From Diprion similis (taxonomy: Eukaryota; Arthropoda; Insecta; Hymenoptera; Diprionidae): 64,000 nucleotides of DNA. The notes beneath the pieces were generated by a model that saw only the letters and a program-made list of their open reading frames with translations, was not told the DNA's origin and made no database searches. Shown here piece after piece: positions 50,705 to 63,100 of the stretch. The stretch spans positions 2,599,997 through 2,663,996 of the forward strand of contig NC_060111.1 in assembly GCF_021155765.1 (NCBI RefSeq). Reading direction: 5' to 3'. The position numbers and the translations under genes were made by a program. Each line of letters opens with the position of its first letter. Position 1 is the first letter of the stretch.

Positions 50705-51339
50705 ATCAGTGGAGTAACCCCTTGATTTAAGGTGCCGCTGACCTGACTTGAAAATATCAAATCGTGACGTCATAAATACGTGCAGCGCCTCTGAACGTTG
50801 AACGGTGAACTAAAGCCGCTGATTTCATTGGCTTGTTCTGTTAGATCCAACCAATGATGTCAGTTACAGATCGAAACATACTTCTTGTGGACCATAAACG
50901 GGCTGCTGTCACATGAAAAACGCGTATACGAATCGAGCCATGTTTACAAAAAAATTATTGATAGTATAAGTTTTCCCGGATAACGTGTGTGCTTTTGTAC
51001 GTGTGAATCTCCCTGGCGAGGGTGAAAGAAATTGTCGAACAGTGCAATCAGTGAATATTCAACATGCGGTAGCTCCGATCGGCCATGTTTGTTGTCGCGT
51101 GATTTTATTCACTTCATCATTCTTTATTATAAACATTATCAGCGATTTGCCTGAGCAGTGACTGAGATTCACACGTGCACTATTATTCAAGCTACGATTT
51201 AAAATATTTCCGAGTAAGATTCATACTCTCGTTATCGCAGGATTCGTATAGGCTTTTTCACCCAATTTCCCCGCTTCTGACGTCACGAAATATATATATG
51301 ACATGCCAGGTCAGCGGGGCCTTAATAACCCCCACTGAC
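50705..51339. mobile_element. MITE with ~70 bp inverted termini in the TMEM17/POLDIP3 intergenic region
   Basis: The left end TCAGTGGAGTAACCCCTT and the complement of the right end TGTCAGTGGGGGTTATTAAG align. Both continue through CCGCTGACCTG and then CGTGACGTCA, giving about 70 bp of inverted terminus around a 500 bp interior without a gene. It begins about 110 bp upstream of the TMEM17 start codon, so it must contain or abut that promoter. Confidence 0.75.
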
Positions 51340-51450
51340 ACGGAATAGATTTTTCAAAATAATTTTCGAAGTGATTCGACGGTCTCAACGATAAATGTAT
51401 GAGTAAATCTTGATATACAGTAATATATGACGGCAACCAATCGCTTGTCT

Positions 51451-51498
51451 ATCACTAATCTCTATTACAATAGTAATATTACAATAGAGATCAGTGAT
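51451..51498. repeat. Short inverted repeat (hairpin)
   Basis: ATCACTAATCTCTATT and AATAGAGATCAGTGAT form a 16 bp stem with one mismatch around a 16 bp AT-rich loop, about 300 bp upstream of the POLDIP3 start. The stem is too short for a typical microRNA precursor. Confidence 0.6.
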
Positions 51499-51797
51499 GT
51501 TTATGGTTACAGTATTTACAGTAGATACCACGAAGTGTAGATACCTGTCGTATCATGAAAGCAGTGAATACTAATTAGTGGTGACACTATCATACGGCAG
51601 TTTGTTGTGCGTTTAGGAACACGTGCTGTGGTTCGCGCCGCGGTCACGTCACTTATTCGTAGGCCAATGGCCACCAATAGCCACTGCGATACATCAAACA
51701 GATCCAAACAGCGTTCCCCCGTAGATTAATCAGGGGTGTAAGTTAGGGTTCATCGTTCGATTGTTTTGTTAGTTACCAGGGTACAGTTTATCGAAGC

Positions 51798-54159
51798 ATG
51801 GCCGATAATGTGCTGAGTTTGGATGACATAATCAAGAAGTCCAAAATGTCAGCAATGAAAGGCCGAGGGTGAGTTGAGAAATTGTTATTTTCTTCAAATC
51901 TCCAAAGTTATTCCGGGAGTAGAGCTCGTTACTTGAGCCTCACTTCACCATGTATGTTATAACCTTAAAAACACATCTACTGACCCACAGTCATATCTGA
52001 TGCTTGATTTCCAAAGTCCCACCCCTTACTCATTCGTTACCGAAAAGTTTAAAATGTCTCACCAATACTTCAGGTCAAGAAGAGGCATCAACAGAGGTAC
52101 TCTGCGGACAAACGTATCTTCGAGAGGTCGAGGAGGACCAGTAATTGCCGATGCTAGATTCAAAATCATCCAGAAGAATCGTGAGAAACTCACTGATGCT
52201 CGAGATAAACTAGCCCAAATAGCCAAGCAGTCCGATGCTAGGTTGAAGTTGGACAAATTACGCGCCACTCATTTGAAAACTGTCGATTTACCTCTCAGTG
52301 GAATTTCTCGTCAAACGGGCCTCAATGGTCGAATTACATTGACGACCAATAAACTCCACAATAAAACCATGCATCCGATTCCTGCTACAAATTATTTGGC
52401 TCCAGGTTCTAGAGCTATGGAGTACAGAGCACCGTCCATGGTCGAAACTTCATACGTTGATGATATGGAAATGAACTTTAATGATGGTACTCATTTTTTT
52501 TCCTATCTATTTCTGACCCAAGCTAGACTTTGATATTATATCCTTATTTTGATTGCACATTGAATATATTCTAGAGATATTCTGTAATTTCAGTCATATT
52601 CTGTATATTTTGTCAACTTCTTGCACTGATATTTGCTTTCAGAATTTCATTTTGCCAGACTTGTTTCCGAATCAATTTCCTTGAACATTCCGAAACATTT
52701 AATTGTCTCCACCAATATAGTTCGTATGTTGTCCAAGATTCTCTCCAGCATTACGATAGATTGTGTTATGACAAAATATAGATTCTTCCAACACTTGTGG
52801 AAGAAACTTGACTAAATATTTCAATATGTATCAATAATATTGATAACCAATTTTAAATGAGTCTCATGACATGCATTTTGACTGCTCTTTATTTAATACT
52901 GGTGATTCAATCTTCTCCATTCCTAGATTACATGATGGATTCAACACCCCTGAGGCGTACTGTTAACAACGAATATGTACCTGTGCCACCTCCACCACCA
53001 CCTTCATTCAACTTGTCCCCGACCAATGATTACACTTGGGTGAAGCTACCTGGTAGTAGTCTTGGAAGGATGGGTTCTTCTAGGCCAGTTGAGGTCCAGA
53101 GACCACGTGACTTTAAGATTGTGGCCCGTACTTCAATGGTAATTAGAGATTTTTATTGTTTACAAACGTAGACTTTATGGATTTTGTAAGCATTTAGCTT
53201 ACAAAGTAATAAAAATTCAATAAAATTTGTAGAGTTCTGGGAAAGCAGAGGTTTTAAATATTATAATTGTTGACTACTTTCAGGGCAAACCAACAGCTTC
53301 TTCAAAGGACAATTGGAATTTTGGATCAAAGGCAAGGTATGTCCTCACTGCTTCGTTAGACTATGGTTTTAATTCATCTCTTGCTGTTTAATCACTGCTG
53401 TATAAATCGTGCTCATATATTTACAGAACCATCTTGACCGAAGATACTATAAATGACAGATACTTGGACATCAGGGGTCGTAGAGATGTTGGCGTTAAAT
53501 CGCGACTGGATTCATTACCAAATAAACCACGGACCATGGGTATTTTATCTCGTCCAAAGTCGAGCTCAAATTCAACATCAGTAACGACTGGTTATCGAAT
53601 CGTTGTATCAAATCTCCAGGCCAATGTAACTCAGGAGGATATAAAGGTAAACCTAAAATATTCATGTCTATTTTGGTCGTAATTACGACGTGGAAGCCTA
53701 GTATTTATTATACAATGCACCTCTAGCCATGTACGTTAGATGTTAAATTCTTGTTATTAAGGAACTGTTCGAGGACGTCGGAGAATTGTTGGTGTCTAGG
53801 CTAGTGCGCCCGGGAACAGCTGAGGTGATTTATAAGACATTAAAAGACGCAACGAAAGCTGTGGAAACTTATCACAATCGACAACTTGATGGACATCCTA
53901 TGAAATGTTTATTAGTTAATCCTCGACCAAAAAATAATCCAACTGGCCCAGCAGTTAGGCCATTGCCCGAGTAAGCAAAGTTGTATATTTGTATACGTTA
54001 TAATGATTATTTTTGATATCTTCCAGTTCTGCTCTTAAGGATCTCGATCTTTGTTCACTTGAGGTCAACTTTTCAATTTACAGAACAAGACGGAGTGCGA
54101 GTTCGAGTTATGTGCAGCCTAGCCTTGGCGCAGTTCATCGTGCACTATTTGATGACTGA
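51798..54159 (+). CDS. Poldip3: Polymerase delta-interacting protein 3 / SKAR (RRM protein)
   Basis: Seven exons, 51798-51868, 52074-52486, 52927-53138, 53284-53336, 53427-53646, 53762-53970 and 54084-54159, join in phase to 417 residues (human 421). The N-terminus MADNVLSLDDIIKK resembles the MADISLDELIRK start of the human protein. Repeated DAR-x-K-L motifs (DARFKI, DARDKLAQ, DARLKLDK) and RGRGG are family hallmarks. A single RRM lies in exons 5-6, with RNP2-like RIVVSNL and a degenerate RNP1, GTAEVIY. In mammals SKAR binds the exon junction complex and TREX, recruits S6K1 to newly spliced mRNA and promotes export and pioneer translation. A proline run (VPVPPPPPPS) lies between the two regions. 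AATAAA at 54551-54556 is the likely poly(A) signal. Confidence 0.92.
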
Positions 54160-55117
54160 ACAATGAACAACATATTTGAAGCATCATGAATTCAATACGA
54201 AACATATTTATAATTCATGAATCATACATACACCTATTCGGTATACAAATAATGTTGCTACGACGCGTCATAATGATTGTGATTAAAAAATTTTGTTACT
54301 TCATGGCCCGTAATTGTTAGAAGCGTGATATACTAATGAGTATTGAACTCTTGAATATAAACTTGAACAAAGCGATAAAAGACTTTGATCGAAGATAGAA
54401 GATAAAACTGCTCTTAGTAGTTGGTATAACTTCATGCCATCCTCGAGTCATGAACTGATCAACATCGATTCATCATTCATTTCATATTAACAATTGCAAC
54501 GTTGACAGCTAGGTACACATTACTGTACATCACGTATGTAGCGATTGTACAATAAAACTACATAGCATCAAGCCATATACATCTGCGTAGTATCATATCA
54601 AATCTATGGATTCCATTACGTTATACTTATTCGTTCCGAATATTTTACATTCAATTCCAAACAGAACAGTGATTATTGATTCCAAAACGCACAATAGATT
54701 GCAAAAGAACAATAATGTGTGACTTGCAGCGTTAATTCTTTTACATCCCTCTTCATTTTAGGTGTAAGTACGAAAGTACGTTTACTCTGGGAGAAAAATA
54801 GTTGTATCGAAAATTGTAGAGAATTATATTTTCTACAAATTTAGTTATTACCATTTTTAGTGAAAAGTTGAAGATAACCGACTTATTTGAAAAGAACAAA
54901 TTCTCCCTTATATTCAAGATGGCGGCCGAAGCTTGTGCCGCATCTGGTCGAAAACAGCAGAGTAGCCGTTTGGTTCACTCGGCGGGACACGAAAAGTAAC
55001 CTTAAACAGCTCAATATAACATAACCTTTTGTAGGTTAAGTCAAATAGCAAAAGTTAAAAATTGTGATTAAATTTTCATTTTGTAAATTGGAATTGTTAA
55101 TTTAATCGGGAATAAAT
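54160..55117. other. POLDIP3 3' UTR and TRMT2A upstream region
   Basis: The first 400 bp are AT-rich 3' UTR ending near the AATAAA at 54551. The TRMT2A promoter must lie in the remaining 550 bp; I see no clear TATA box there. The motif AAGATGGCGGCCG at about 54918 resembles YY1/Pho-type core sites common at housekeeping promoters. Confidence 0.45.
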
Positions 55118-57758
55118 ATGAGCAAGGAAAATACAAGTAAATCAACGGTCGCTGCGAAACATGTCGAAGACGAGAAAAATCCATATGCATATTTGGACAG
55201 AGCTGACTTTACTTCGGAAAAATTTAAGATAGAAGTACGCGGTCTCCCAAAGTATTACGGTATTAGCGAATTCAAGAGGCTCTTGACCGAAAGGCTGGAG
55301 TTACGCTTAGGTAAGGTGAAGCCACCAAAGCGAGGCAGTGGTTGGGTGTATGTCTGTTTTCGCAATGAGGAGGACCGTAAAAAAGCCATCTGTGCCATAA
55401 ATGGACTATCTTGGAAAAATTCTAAGCTCACAGCTCAGGTATAAATGCCAATTCCTGCCGGTATGTCCAGCAGCCTATAAATCGTACTTCAATTTTTTTG
55501 TACTATTTACAGGCAGCAAAACCTGCTCCAGATCCATTTGTTAAACGGAAATTGGAAAGAGCGGTAAATCCAAGCGCGAAGAAAAAAAAGGATGATGACG
55601 CCGACGCGATTCCACCAGCTGAAAGAATTAAAATGAGTACTACACCTCTGTGGGATATGCCCTATGATGATCAGGCGAGTACTTGGACATAATTTGAACC
55701 TTTATTCCTATTGGGCTGCTAAGTTACCTGTATTGTTACATATTTCAATAAGTGTTTTGCATGAATGAGTGCCAAGTATCGAACAGATGACTTAGCAATA
55801 CAGTATATAAGTTTCTAACAATAATGTGTCCTAACGATAGATTTTAAAGTAACAAGGAAAAATTGTATTTTGTAGCTGAAGTTGAAAGAGAATGAGATAA
55901 AGTCCGTGCTAAAAAAATTGGGGCAACAGATGAGTAAGGAAAACAACGATCTCACAGATTGGATTGAGTCGCAAAAAGTATTGCACCAGGGATTGTTGTG
56001 CGACGTACAACCAATACTTAGAGCAGACATGATAGATGGTTACAGGAACAAGTGTGAGTTTACAATTGGTAAGAAGCATGAATATTCATCAAGTTCTGTA
56101 TGAGCATCATAGATTCTACGAAGTTGCATCACAGTACAAATAGTAATGAAAATATTTTATCCGGATTTATTGAATTAATAGGAAAAAGTGAAATGAGTGA
56201 CACTGTTACAATCGGATTCAGATTATCCAGTTATGCAGCTGGATGCACCGCAGTCGGTCCTGTTGAAGATCTTAAACACATTCCTCAACGAATGATTGAG
56301 GCTGTTAAAGTAAGCCACAAACAACACCGTGTAGGGGCTACCTAATTATCAAATTAACATTAAAAAATCGTGAAATAAATTTGTCAGCCAAATAACATAG
56401 GGTAGTTGTATAATACATTAGATTTTCTGTCGACGTAATAGGTATTTGAGGGATTTGTTAGAAAATCCAAATTGGATGTATTCGATCCAGTAAATCACAG
56501 TGGCTACTGGAGACAAGTTACTGCCCGAACTTCACGATCAGACCAATTAATGCTGATTGTAGCGATACACCCTCAAGATCTAAACCAAGATCAATTGATC
56601 CAACTAAAAGCTGAAATTCGGGAATTTTTTGACAGCGAAGAAGGTTCCAAAGCACGTGTCACTTCACTCTATTTCCAAACGATTACAAGAAGGTTTGTCA
56701 ATTAATCACGCTCCATATCTTGAAAAAGCTGTGATGGCTGCATTTTTTTAACAACATTTGATACCAAATCCACATTTCATGTAACAGTAGCTTGCTTTTT
56801 GTCGCAGAGATGTAGGTGGTGAAGGCGGTATCGTTTTAGATCATTTAAGCGGAACAGAATACATTGAAGAAGAACTGCTAGGCATGAAGTTTAGAGTATC
56901 TCCAAGAGCTTTCTTCCAAATCAATACATTGGGGGCTGAGGTACTGTATAAAGCAGCCATTGATCTCGCCCAGCCAACAATGGATACTACAGTTTTAGAT
57001 GTTTGTTGCGGTACAGGAACTATCGGCATTTCATTTTCAAAAGTTTGTACTTGACCATGCAATCTTTATGCTTTGCTTTCGCCTCATTTGGGATAAATTT
57101 ATTACTTATAATCTTATAACTAACATAATGAATAATCAATTTAAAATTGAAAAAAATTTGCTTATTTCTTTTATATGTATAATAAAAATTACAGGTTTAT
57201 TTTCATATCCAAAATAAAATTTACAGCACTGCGGTGAAGTCTTGGGTTTGGAGATGATAGATGATGCAATAAAAGATGCTAAACAAAATACTTTGACAAA
57301 CGGTATAACAAATTGTGAATTTTTCGTTGGTAAAGCGGAAGATATTTTGTCACCGGTTATTCAGCGTGCAACTAAACCCAATCTTATTGCCATAGTTGAT
57401 CCACCACGGGCTGGTCTACGTGAGTATACTTCCAGTTCTACTTTACCATTAACATTTCATTTTGAAACACACATTTGTCTAATCTCCGATTTCAATAATT
57501 CTAGATCAACGAGCCTTGGTAACTTTACGAAAGGCAAAAAAACTGCATAAATTGGTATATATTTCATGTGATCCAAAAGCTGCGATTAAAAATCTAATAG
57601 ATCTAGCACGACCGACATCAAAGCAATATCAGGGTGAGCCGTTGATTCCAATTAAAGCTGTGCCTGTTGACATGTTCCCATATACTAAACATTGCGAACT
57701 TGTAATTTACTTGGAAAGGTTCTCTAAAGCAAAAACATCTGGCAATCAAACTGGATGA
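55118..57758 (+). CDS. Trmt2a: tRNA (uracil-5-)-methyltransferase homolog A
   Basis: Eight exons, 55118-55438, 55513-55674, 55876-56068, 56182-56309, 56442-56692, 56808-57042, 57227-57419 and 57505-57758, join to 578 residues. An N-terminal RRM (about 35-107, [20 protein letters not shown]) precedes the RNA 5-methyluridine methyltransferase domain. Visible are the SAM-binding loop [11 protein letters not shown] (415-425), DPPRAGLH (488-495), catalytic Cys516 in YISCDPKAA and general base Glu559 in [10 protein letters not shown]. The enzyme makes m5U54 in the T-loop of cytosolic tRNAs. Intron 2 starts CAG|GCGAGT, so it is GC-AG; the nearest GT would shift the frame into a stop. The next gene is convergent, with stops 500 bp apart. 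Confidence 0.94.
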
Positions 57759-58257
57759 TTGTATTTAAAGTGTAATACAATTTCTACATGTATATTCCAA
57801 CTGTTTGTAGATTTTACAAAACAAGGACAACTGAAAAATAAATTTTGAATATACCGTATTGTTCCTAATATAAGCCCAAATTTTTTGTCATAGACAGCAC
57901 CTGCCTGTGGCTGTGTGTGGCTAACCAAGAAAAATACCCTGAAATACTGTCTCAGAATTGGGAGACGTTTTATACTCTGAACAACACGATATGTATATAT
58001 ATTCTCCCTATTTAGCACATTTACATAATCATTGACAGTATTTGTATGATATATTCAAATGTGAACAGTCTTCCCCCTCAAAGTGATTAAGTTACCTCCA
58101 AGTTACCTATATTGCACAAAAAGGCCGAAATTACGACGTATAGTCACTGTGGAGCTTAAATACACACTTTAATATTGTCCTACTATACAATCGCTTTTAA
58201 TCTTAAATAACATTTGAAAGTTTTTACATACCGTACTTTCTAACACAGACTATCAAA
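57759..58257. terminator. Convergent 3' UTRs of TRMT2A and the trihelix gene
   Basis: AATAAA at 57837-57842 (+) is about 80 bases past the TRMT2A stop. On the minus strand ATTAAA-type hexamers occur at about 58201-58196 and 58173-58168. No other feature seen. Confidence 0.5.
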
Positions 58258-59505
58258 TTATAATTTGCTACCTTCTTCATGGATAATATTTACAATCGGA
58301 ATTCGTAAATTATTACTGTGCGCATTCTGATTAGTGGCAGAATCGAACTTATCGAGTAGTTTTTCAAGCAGTATCACCTTTTTATTTTCCATAGCAAGAA
58401 TATCCTTGTGCATGCTTTGCAACAATTCCAAATGCCTCTTCTCCTGCTCTCTGTACTCTGTCAAAAAATGAGTAAACCAGAGTGGCGGCTGTTGTTGATT
58501 TTGATCAACTTCAATTCCTATCTGCTCATCCCCATTGTACTCTTCACAAACAATCTCTACCGGGCCATTCTCATCCTCTGTATTCTCAATTACATCTGTT
58601 AATTCACACGCTTCTTGCTCGTCAAGCAAGTGGGTGATTTCTCCTATGTCTACAACTTTCACGTGAACATTTTGGCCATCTGAAATTTTTTAAATTTATA
58701 TTGAAATTATTAGAATCTCATTCAAATCTTTAACTGTCATAATTTCCACTTCTCAATCATAAATATTACGGAATGAAGGTATCACCACGACCTGCAGTTT
58801 TGTACTTGTGGACAACGGGGTGTTTAGGTATTGCTGGTGAATCACCAACTACTGGATGCTCAATCAAAGCATTTAAAATCTTTGGATCTTTCCCCAACAC
58901 GTCTTCTAATACGTCATAATAGGTCCATTTTCCATTATTTTTGCGACGCTGGCCTGTATAAATGTCCTTAAAAGTCTTTTTCAAATTTCGCCATTTCTTG
59001 TCGCATGCATCATCCGTAACATTGGTGTAACCTCGGGCACGAAGGCAAGCAGCAATGTTCTTCCAAATTAGTTTTTTCTTTACACTTGGATCCTTGAAGC
59101 TCTGTTGGAATCGTTTGTACTCCTGAATTAAGGCTAAAGTCATGGATCTCTCCCATACAAATTTGTCTGAAAGTTGAGAAAAAAGGTTAACTATGATTAC
59201 TATAGATTCTTTAGAGATTAGAGGAAAAAGCATCACAGACAAAAAAGATTATTCTAAATTTTTTCTACTGACATTCACCTCAACACGTTTGTTCAAGTTA
59301 AAGAAACGTGGTCAGAAATTGATCGAGGTAGAATAAATTTGTATTTTAAAATCTGAACGAACCGCTTTTTGCAACGCTTATAAAACGTTCGGCGAGAAGT
59401 TGGAACGTTTCAAAAATTGTGTGATTGGCTTGAAATTCAAATGGATTTTTTCTTACCATTAGAATCGAAGTCCTCATTATTTAAGATTACAACTTTATCG
59501 TTCAT
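58258..59505 (-). CDS. Trihelix / Myb-SANT-like (MADF-like) DNA-binding protein
   Basis: Three minus-strand exons, 59505-59457, 59166-58792 and 58679-58258, join in phase 1, 1 to 281 residues. Residues about 17-105 form a Myb/SANT-like trihelix domain. Its tryptophans are spaced as expected (FVWERSMTLALIQEY, LIWKNIAACLRARG, KKWRNLKKTFKDIY, GKWTYYDVLEDVLG), and the second and third helices are basic. The middle is acidic. The C-terminal third (FLTEYREQEKRHLELLQSMH) is a predicted coiled coil, as in many insect trihelix proteins that dimerise. Probably nuclear and sequence-specific; its targets are unknown. I cannot assign an orthologue. Its start is 65 bp from the divergent frame leading into ZDHHC5/8. 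Confidence 0.85.
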
Positions 59506-59570
59506 GTTATAACCCGTATTTTTTTAGTTTTTCATGCGATATCAATATTATAATTGCAATTAATGTCGTA
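59506..59570. promoter_or_regulatory. Candidate bidirectional promoter
   Basis: Only 65 bp separate the minus-strand trihelix start codon (59505) from the first ATG of the divergent open frame at 59571. If ZDHHC5/8 starts at 60156, the shared region is 650 bp. No TATA box is evident. Confidence 0.4.
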
Positions 59571-60155
59571 ATGCACCTTGCGTTGCGTCAGATTTTAGAC
59601 CTAGTTTACAATTACGCAAACGTGAAGCTAGATTTACGTAAAAAGGCGTTGACTGAAGAACAAGTTGCCTATCGTCCAAAGCTATCGTCGGTAATACAGG
59701 AATCTATTCTACCGCCGTGTCGACAAAATTCATTAGGGGAACTAAACCAGGGTTGGCAGTCTTTATACGTCACAGCCAACGATTGTCAAGTTACTTCATT
59801 CGGGTTTCGTTTCACAGAAATTTACGGCCCTGCGGCCACTTACGGCATATGTCACCAAAGCGGTGTGTGTGTTCATGCCTTTTACCTCCATGGATCGTGT
59901 ACGGGGGAGCGATTGAATATTAATTATATTAGGAATGTTTTTATTAAAATAACGCAAGTGGTAGACGATGTGAACGACAAGGTTTCAGCCATCATAATAG
60001 GAAATAGTGACAATGGAAGTTCGGGCTGCAAGTTTGTTCGGATCACAATTAACTTGTATCAGTATATGCGGCCATGTTTTCTTGTAGCAGAAATCTTCCC
60101 CATTAATAATTTGGAATTGTTGTTCGTTTGTGGATCTCGAAAAGGAGCCTACAGA

Positions 60156-63100
60156 ATGCCGAAATGCGATGTGAAAACAAGATACCTGCCAGCAACGTTC
60201 GCGTGGACGCTTCTACTTAGCACTACCACACTCTTCTTCTACTTCCCGTAAGTCATCTTTCAATGTTAAATTCTACCTGGATATCGACTTTAAGGTTTAC
60301 CAGAAAGGTTGAAACCTCTTCCACTTAATTTATTTTAAATACAGCTTAGCTAACCTAGGAAATAAGTAAAGAATTTATCCAACAATCTTGACTAACAGCT
60401 GACTACATCTTCTCAATAATTGAGTCATAGTGTCGTGGTCAACTCCTATGATATTTATATTTTCACTTTCACTATACCATCACCACGACTTTATTCATTA
60501 ATATTCATTCATTATGTGTCACGTAATTAGCTGATAAGATGTTATGTTGAGAAAAGACTTATCTCACATCTTTCTTCGGTTTGTATATGTATATCTGCTT
60601 AATCGATAAGAGAAATCTTGTTATCAGTCTTTCACTGTAACGTTCACTATTCAACGGTTGAACAATATTTTCAGATGCCGGTATTACATATCCAATTATA
60701 TATGGGTACCCGCGCTCCAAGGAGTCATTACATTCTTTGTTTTGGCAAACTTTACATTGGCCACTTTCATGGACCCTGGTGTTATACCAAAAGGTATGTT
60801 CAAACCACGGAGGATATATTGCAGATGTGCAACTCGTTGGCATCAATGATAATCTCACCTCTGCTCTTTCAATAATAGTTCATTTCTAATAGCTGTACAT
60901 GAATTTTAAACTTCAGCACCTCCAGACGAAGACAGAGAAGATGATTTTCGAGCCCCACTTTACAAAAACGTTGAAATAAATGGAATTACTGTGCGCATGA
61001 AATGGTGTGTCACTTGTAAATTTTATAGACCGCCGCGGTGTTCGCACTGCAGTGTTTGCAATCATTGCATAGAGGTAAATATCGATATTCACATTTCTGC
61101 AAAATTTGAGGAAAGTGAAAAAGAAATTCACTAATCTGAGTAAAAAATATTAATTTATTACAGACATTTGATCATCACTGTCCATGGGTAAACAATTGCA
61201 TTGGTCGAAGAAACTACAGGTTTTTCTTCTTTTTCCTAATGTCGCTCAGCTTTCATATGCTCAGTATATTTGGACTTTGTCTGTACTTTGTTCTCGACAA
61301 GAAAGAAAACCTGGGGGAAGTGGACACGATCGTTGCGTATCCTTTCTCGATTCGGAATTTATATTCGATTTATTTTGTTTAAACTATTGATATCGATGTA
61401 GTTTTAAACACGTTTGTATTTTAGAAATATCATGAGAATTTACAACCTTGTTCGTATCATCCTTTACCTTTAGACAACAGTATGGTATTAATGGGTGTGG
61501 TAACGCTACTTTTCATTCCCATATTTGGATTAACTGGATTTCACATAGTACTTGTGTCCAGAGGTCGCACAACAAACGAGCAAGTGACTGGAAAGTTCAA
61601 AGGAGGTTACAATCCCTTTTCTCGAGGATTTTTACATAATTGTTGTTATACGCAATTTGGTCCACAATATCCAAGGTGAGAAAGAGAGAGAGAAAGATAG
61701 CGAATAGAGATCCGAATGGAGACCGTAGATCATGTATTACACTCTTCCAGAACAAAAAATTGAAATATAAATTCCGAAATTCTAATGTGCCATACAATTC
61801 TGATAGTAAGTAACCTCAATGTCTATGTAAAATATATTTAATGTCTTACTTTATGTTTTCAGTTTAATAAAACCTGAAAAATATTCAGGGAAAAGGCGCG
61901 GAGCGTGCACCTCAGAGATATCTACTATAGATAGCGAAAACCAGGTAAAAACCTACATGGATAGCAGCAACGGTGTTAGAAATGCCAGTTCAAATGCTTA
62001 CAATAAGGTAAGAGCTAGTGCAACACCATTTAATTTCAATCTCTGCACGAGGATTTTACTTAATTGGTTCTTGATCCATTTTTTCTTTTTTTCTCTCAAT
62101 CCTATGCTGTCATTGCGCACAGTATCTAAATATTTTAAGGGACATATTTTCTATATGTTCTTCAATAAACATCGAATGATTCATCAATGATTCATTAATC
62201 AGCCTGGCTTATAAATTTTCACATAATTATCGTACTGTTGTAAAATTCTATAAAAGTTCTCAGATTGGTATCATGTAATTGATTCGTAACTGTGGTAATC
62301 GTCTTTCTGTACTTATATTACGATAGTGTTATTGCCTCGTGCATAGATTGATCATTGCTTTTTATGATTAAAGCTCGAGTACAGTATCAGTAGCGGCGGT
62401 CAAGTATAAATCTGTTGTAGTCGTAATCATCCTTTGATACTCGTTATCTGAAAGTAAACAATTCAAGGTATTAAAGCACGCATCAAAATAAATTGTTAAT
62501 CGACATAGAATTTCAACGTACATATTTTATTGCATCATATTTTGCAGTCTTTGCTTGTCAATTAATTTATTCTTGTCAGTATCTAAAATGCTAATAATTG
62601 AATACTGGAAAAAAACGTACGAAAACTTCATTTGCTGAATGTAAAGAAACACATTTTTATCAGCATGATCTGCTTTTTTTACTTATCTCTTCGACCTTCA
62701 GCCTTAGCCTAATATTTGACATTGCCCGTGCGCTCTAGATGGATAGTAGTTAATTACATGCTACACTTAACTTCATCAGTACACAACCAATTTTGATAGA
62801 AGATTTTTCATTCATATTTTCCAAAGATTATCTCGTAGTGCCTCTGCTTCTAAAATAGGTATCTCAGCTTTCCTGCAAAATTGAATATATTTTTGTCTTC
62901 AAGTTATATTCTACTCTGCAAATTGTACTGCTAGAGCCTTTCATAACTATAATTCACAGTTGATTCACTTATGTGATCACTCAGCTACCACTTACTGCGT
63001 AATTATTCTTCTTTAGAGTCTGAGTACTACTTCACAGGAGACTCCAACGTCTGAGGACTATGGTAGAAACAGACCAAGGCACATTCTCTAGACTCCTGTT

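Noticed and set aside
61474-61480. Use of the upstream AG as exon 5 acceptor of ZDHHC5/8
   Set aside because: It shifts the frame and destroys the conserved fourth membrane segment.
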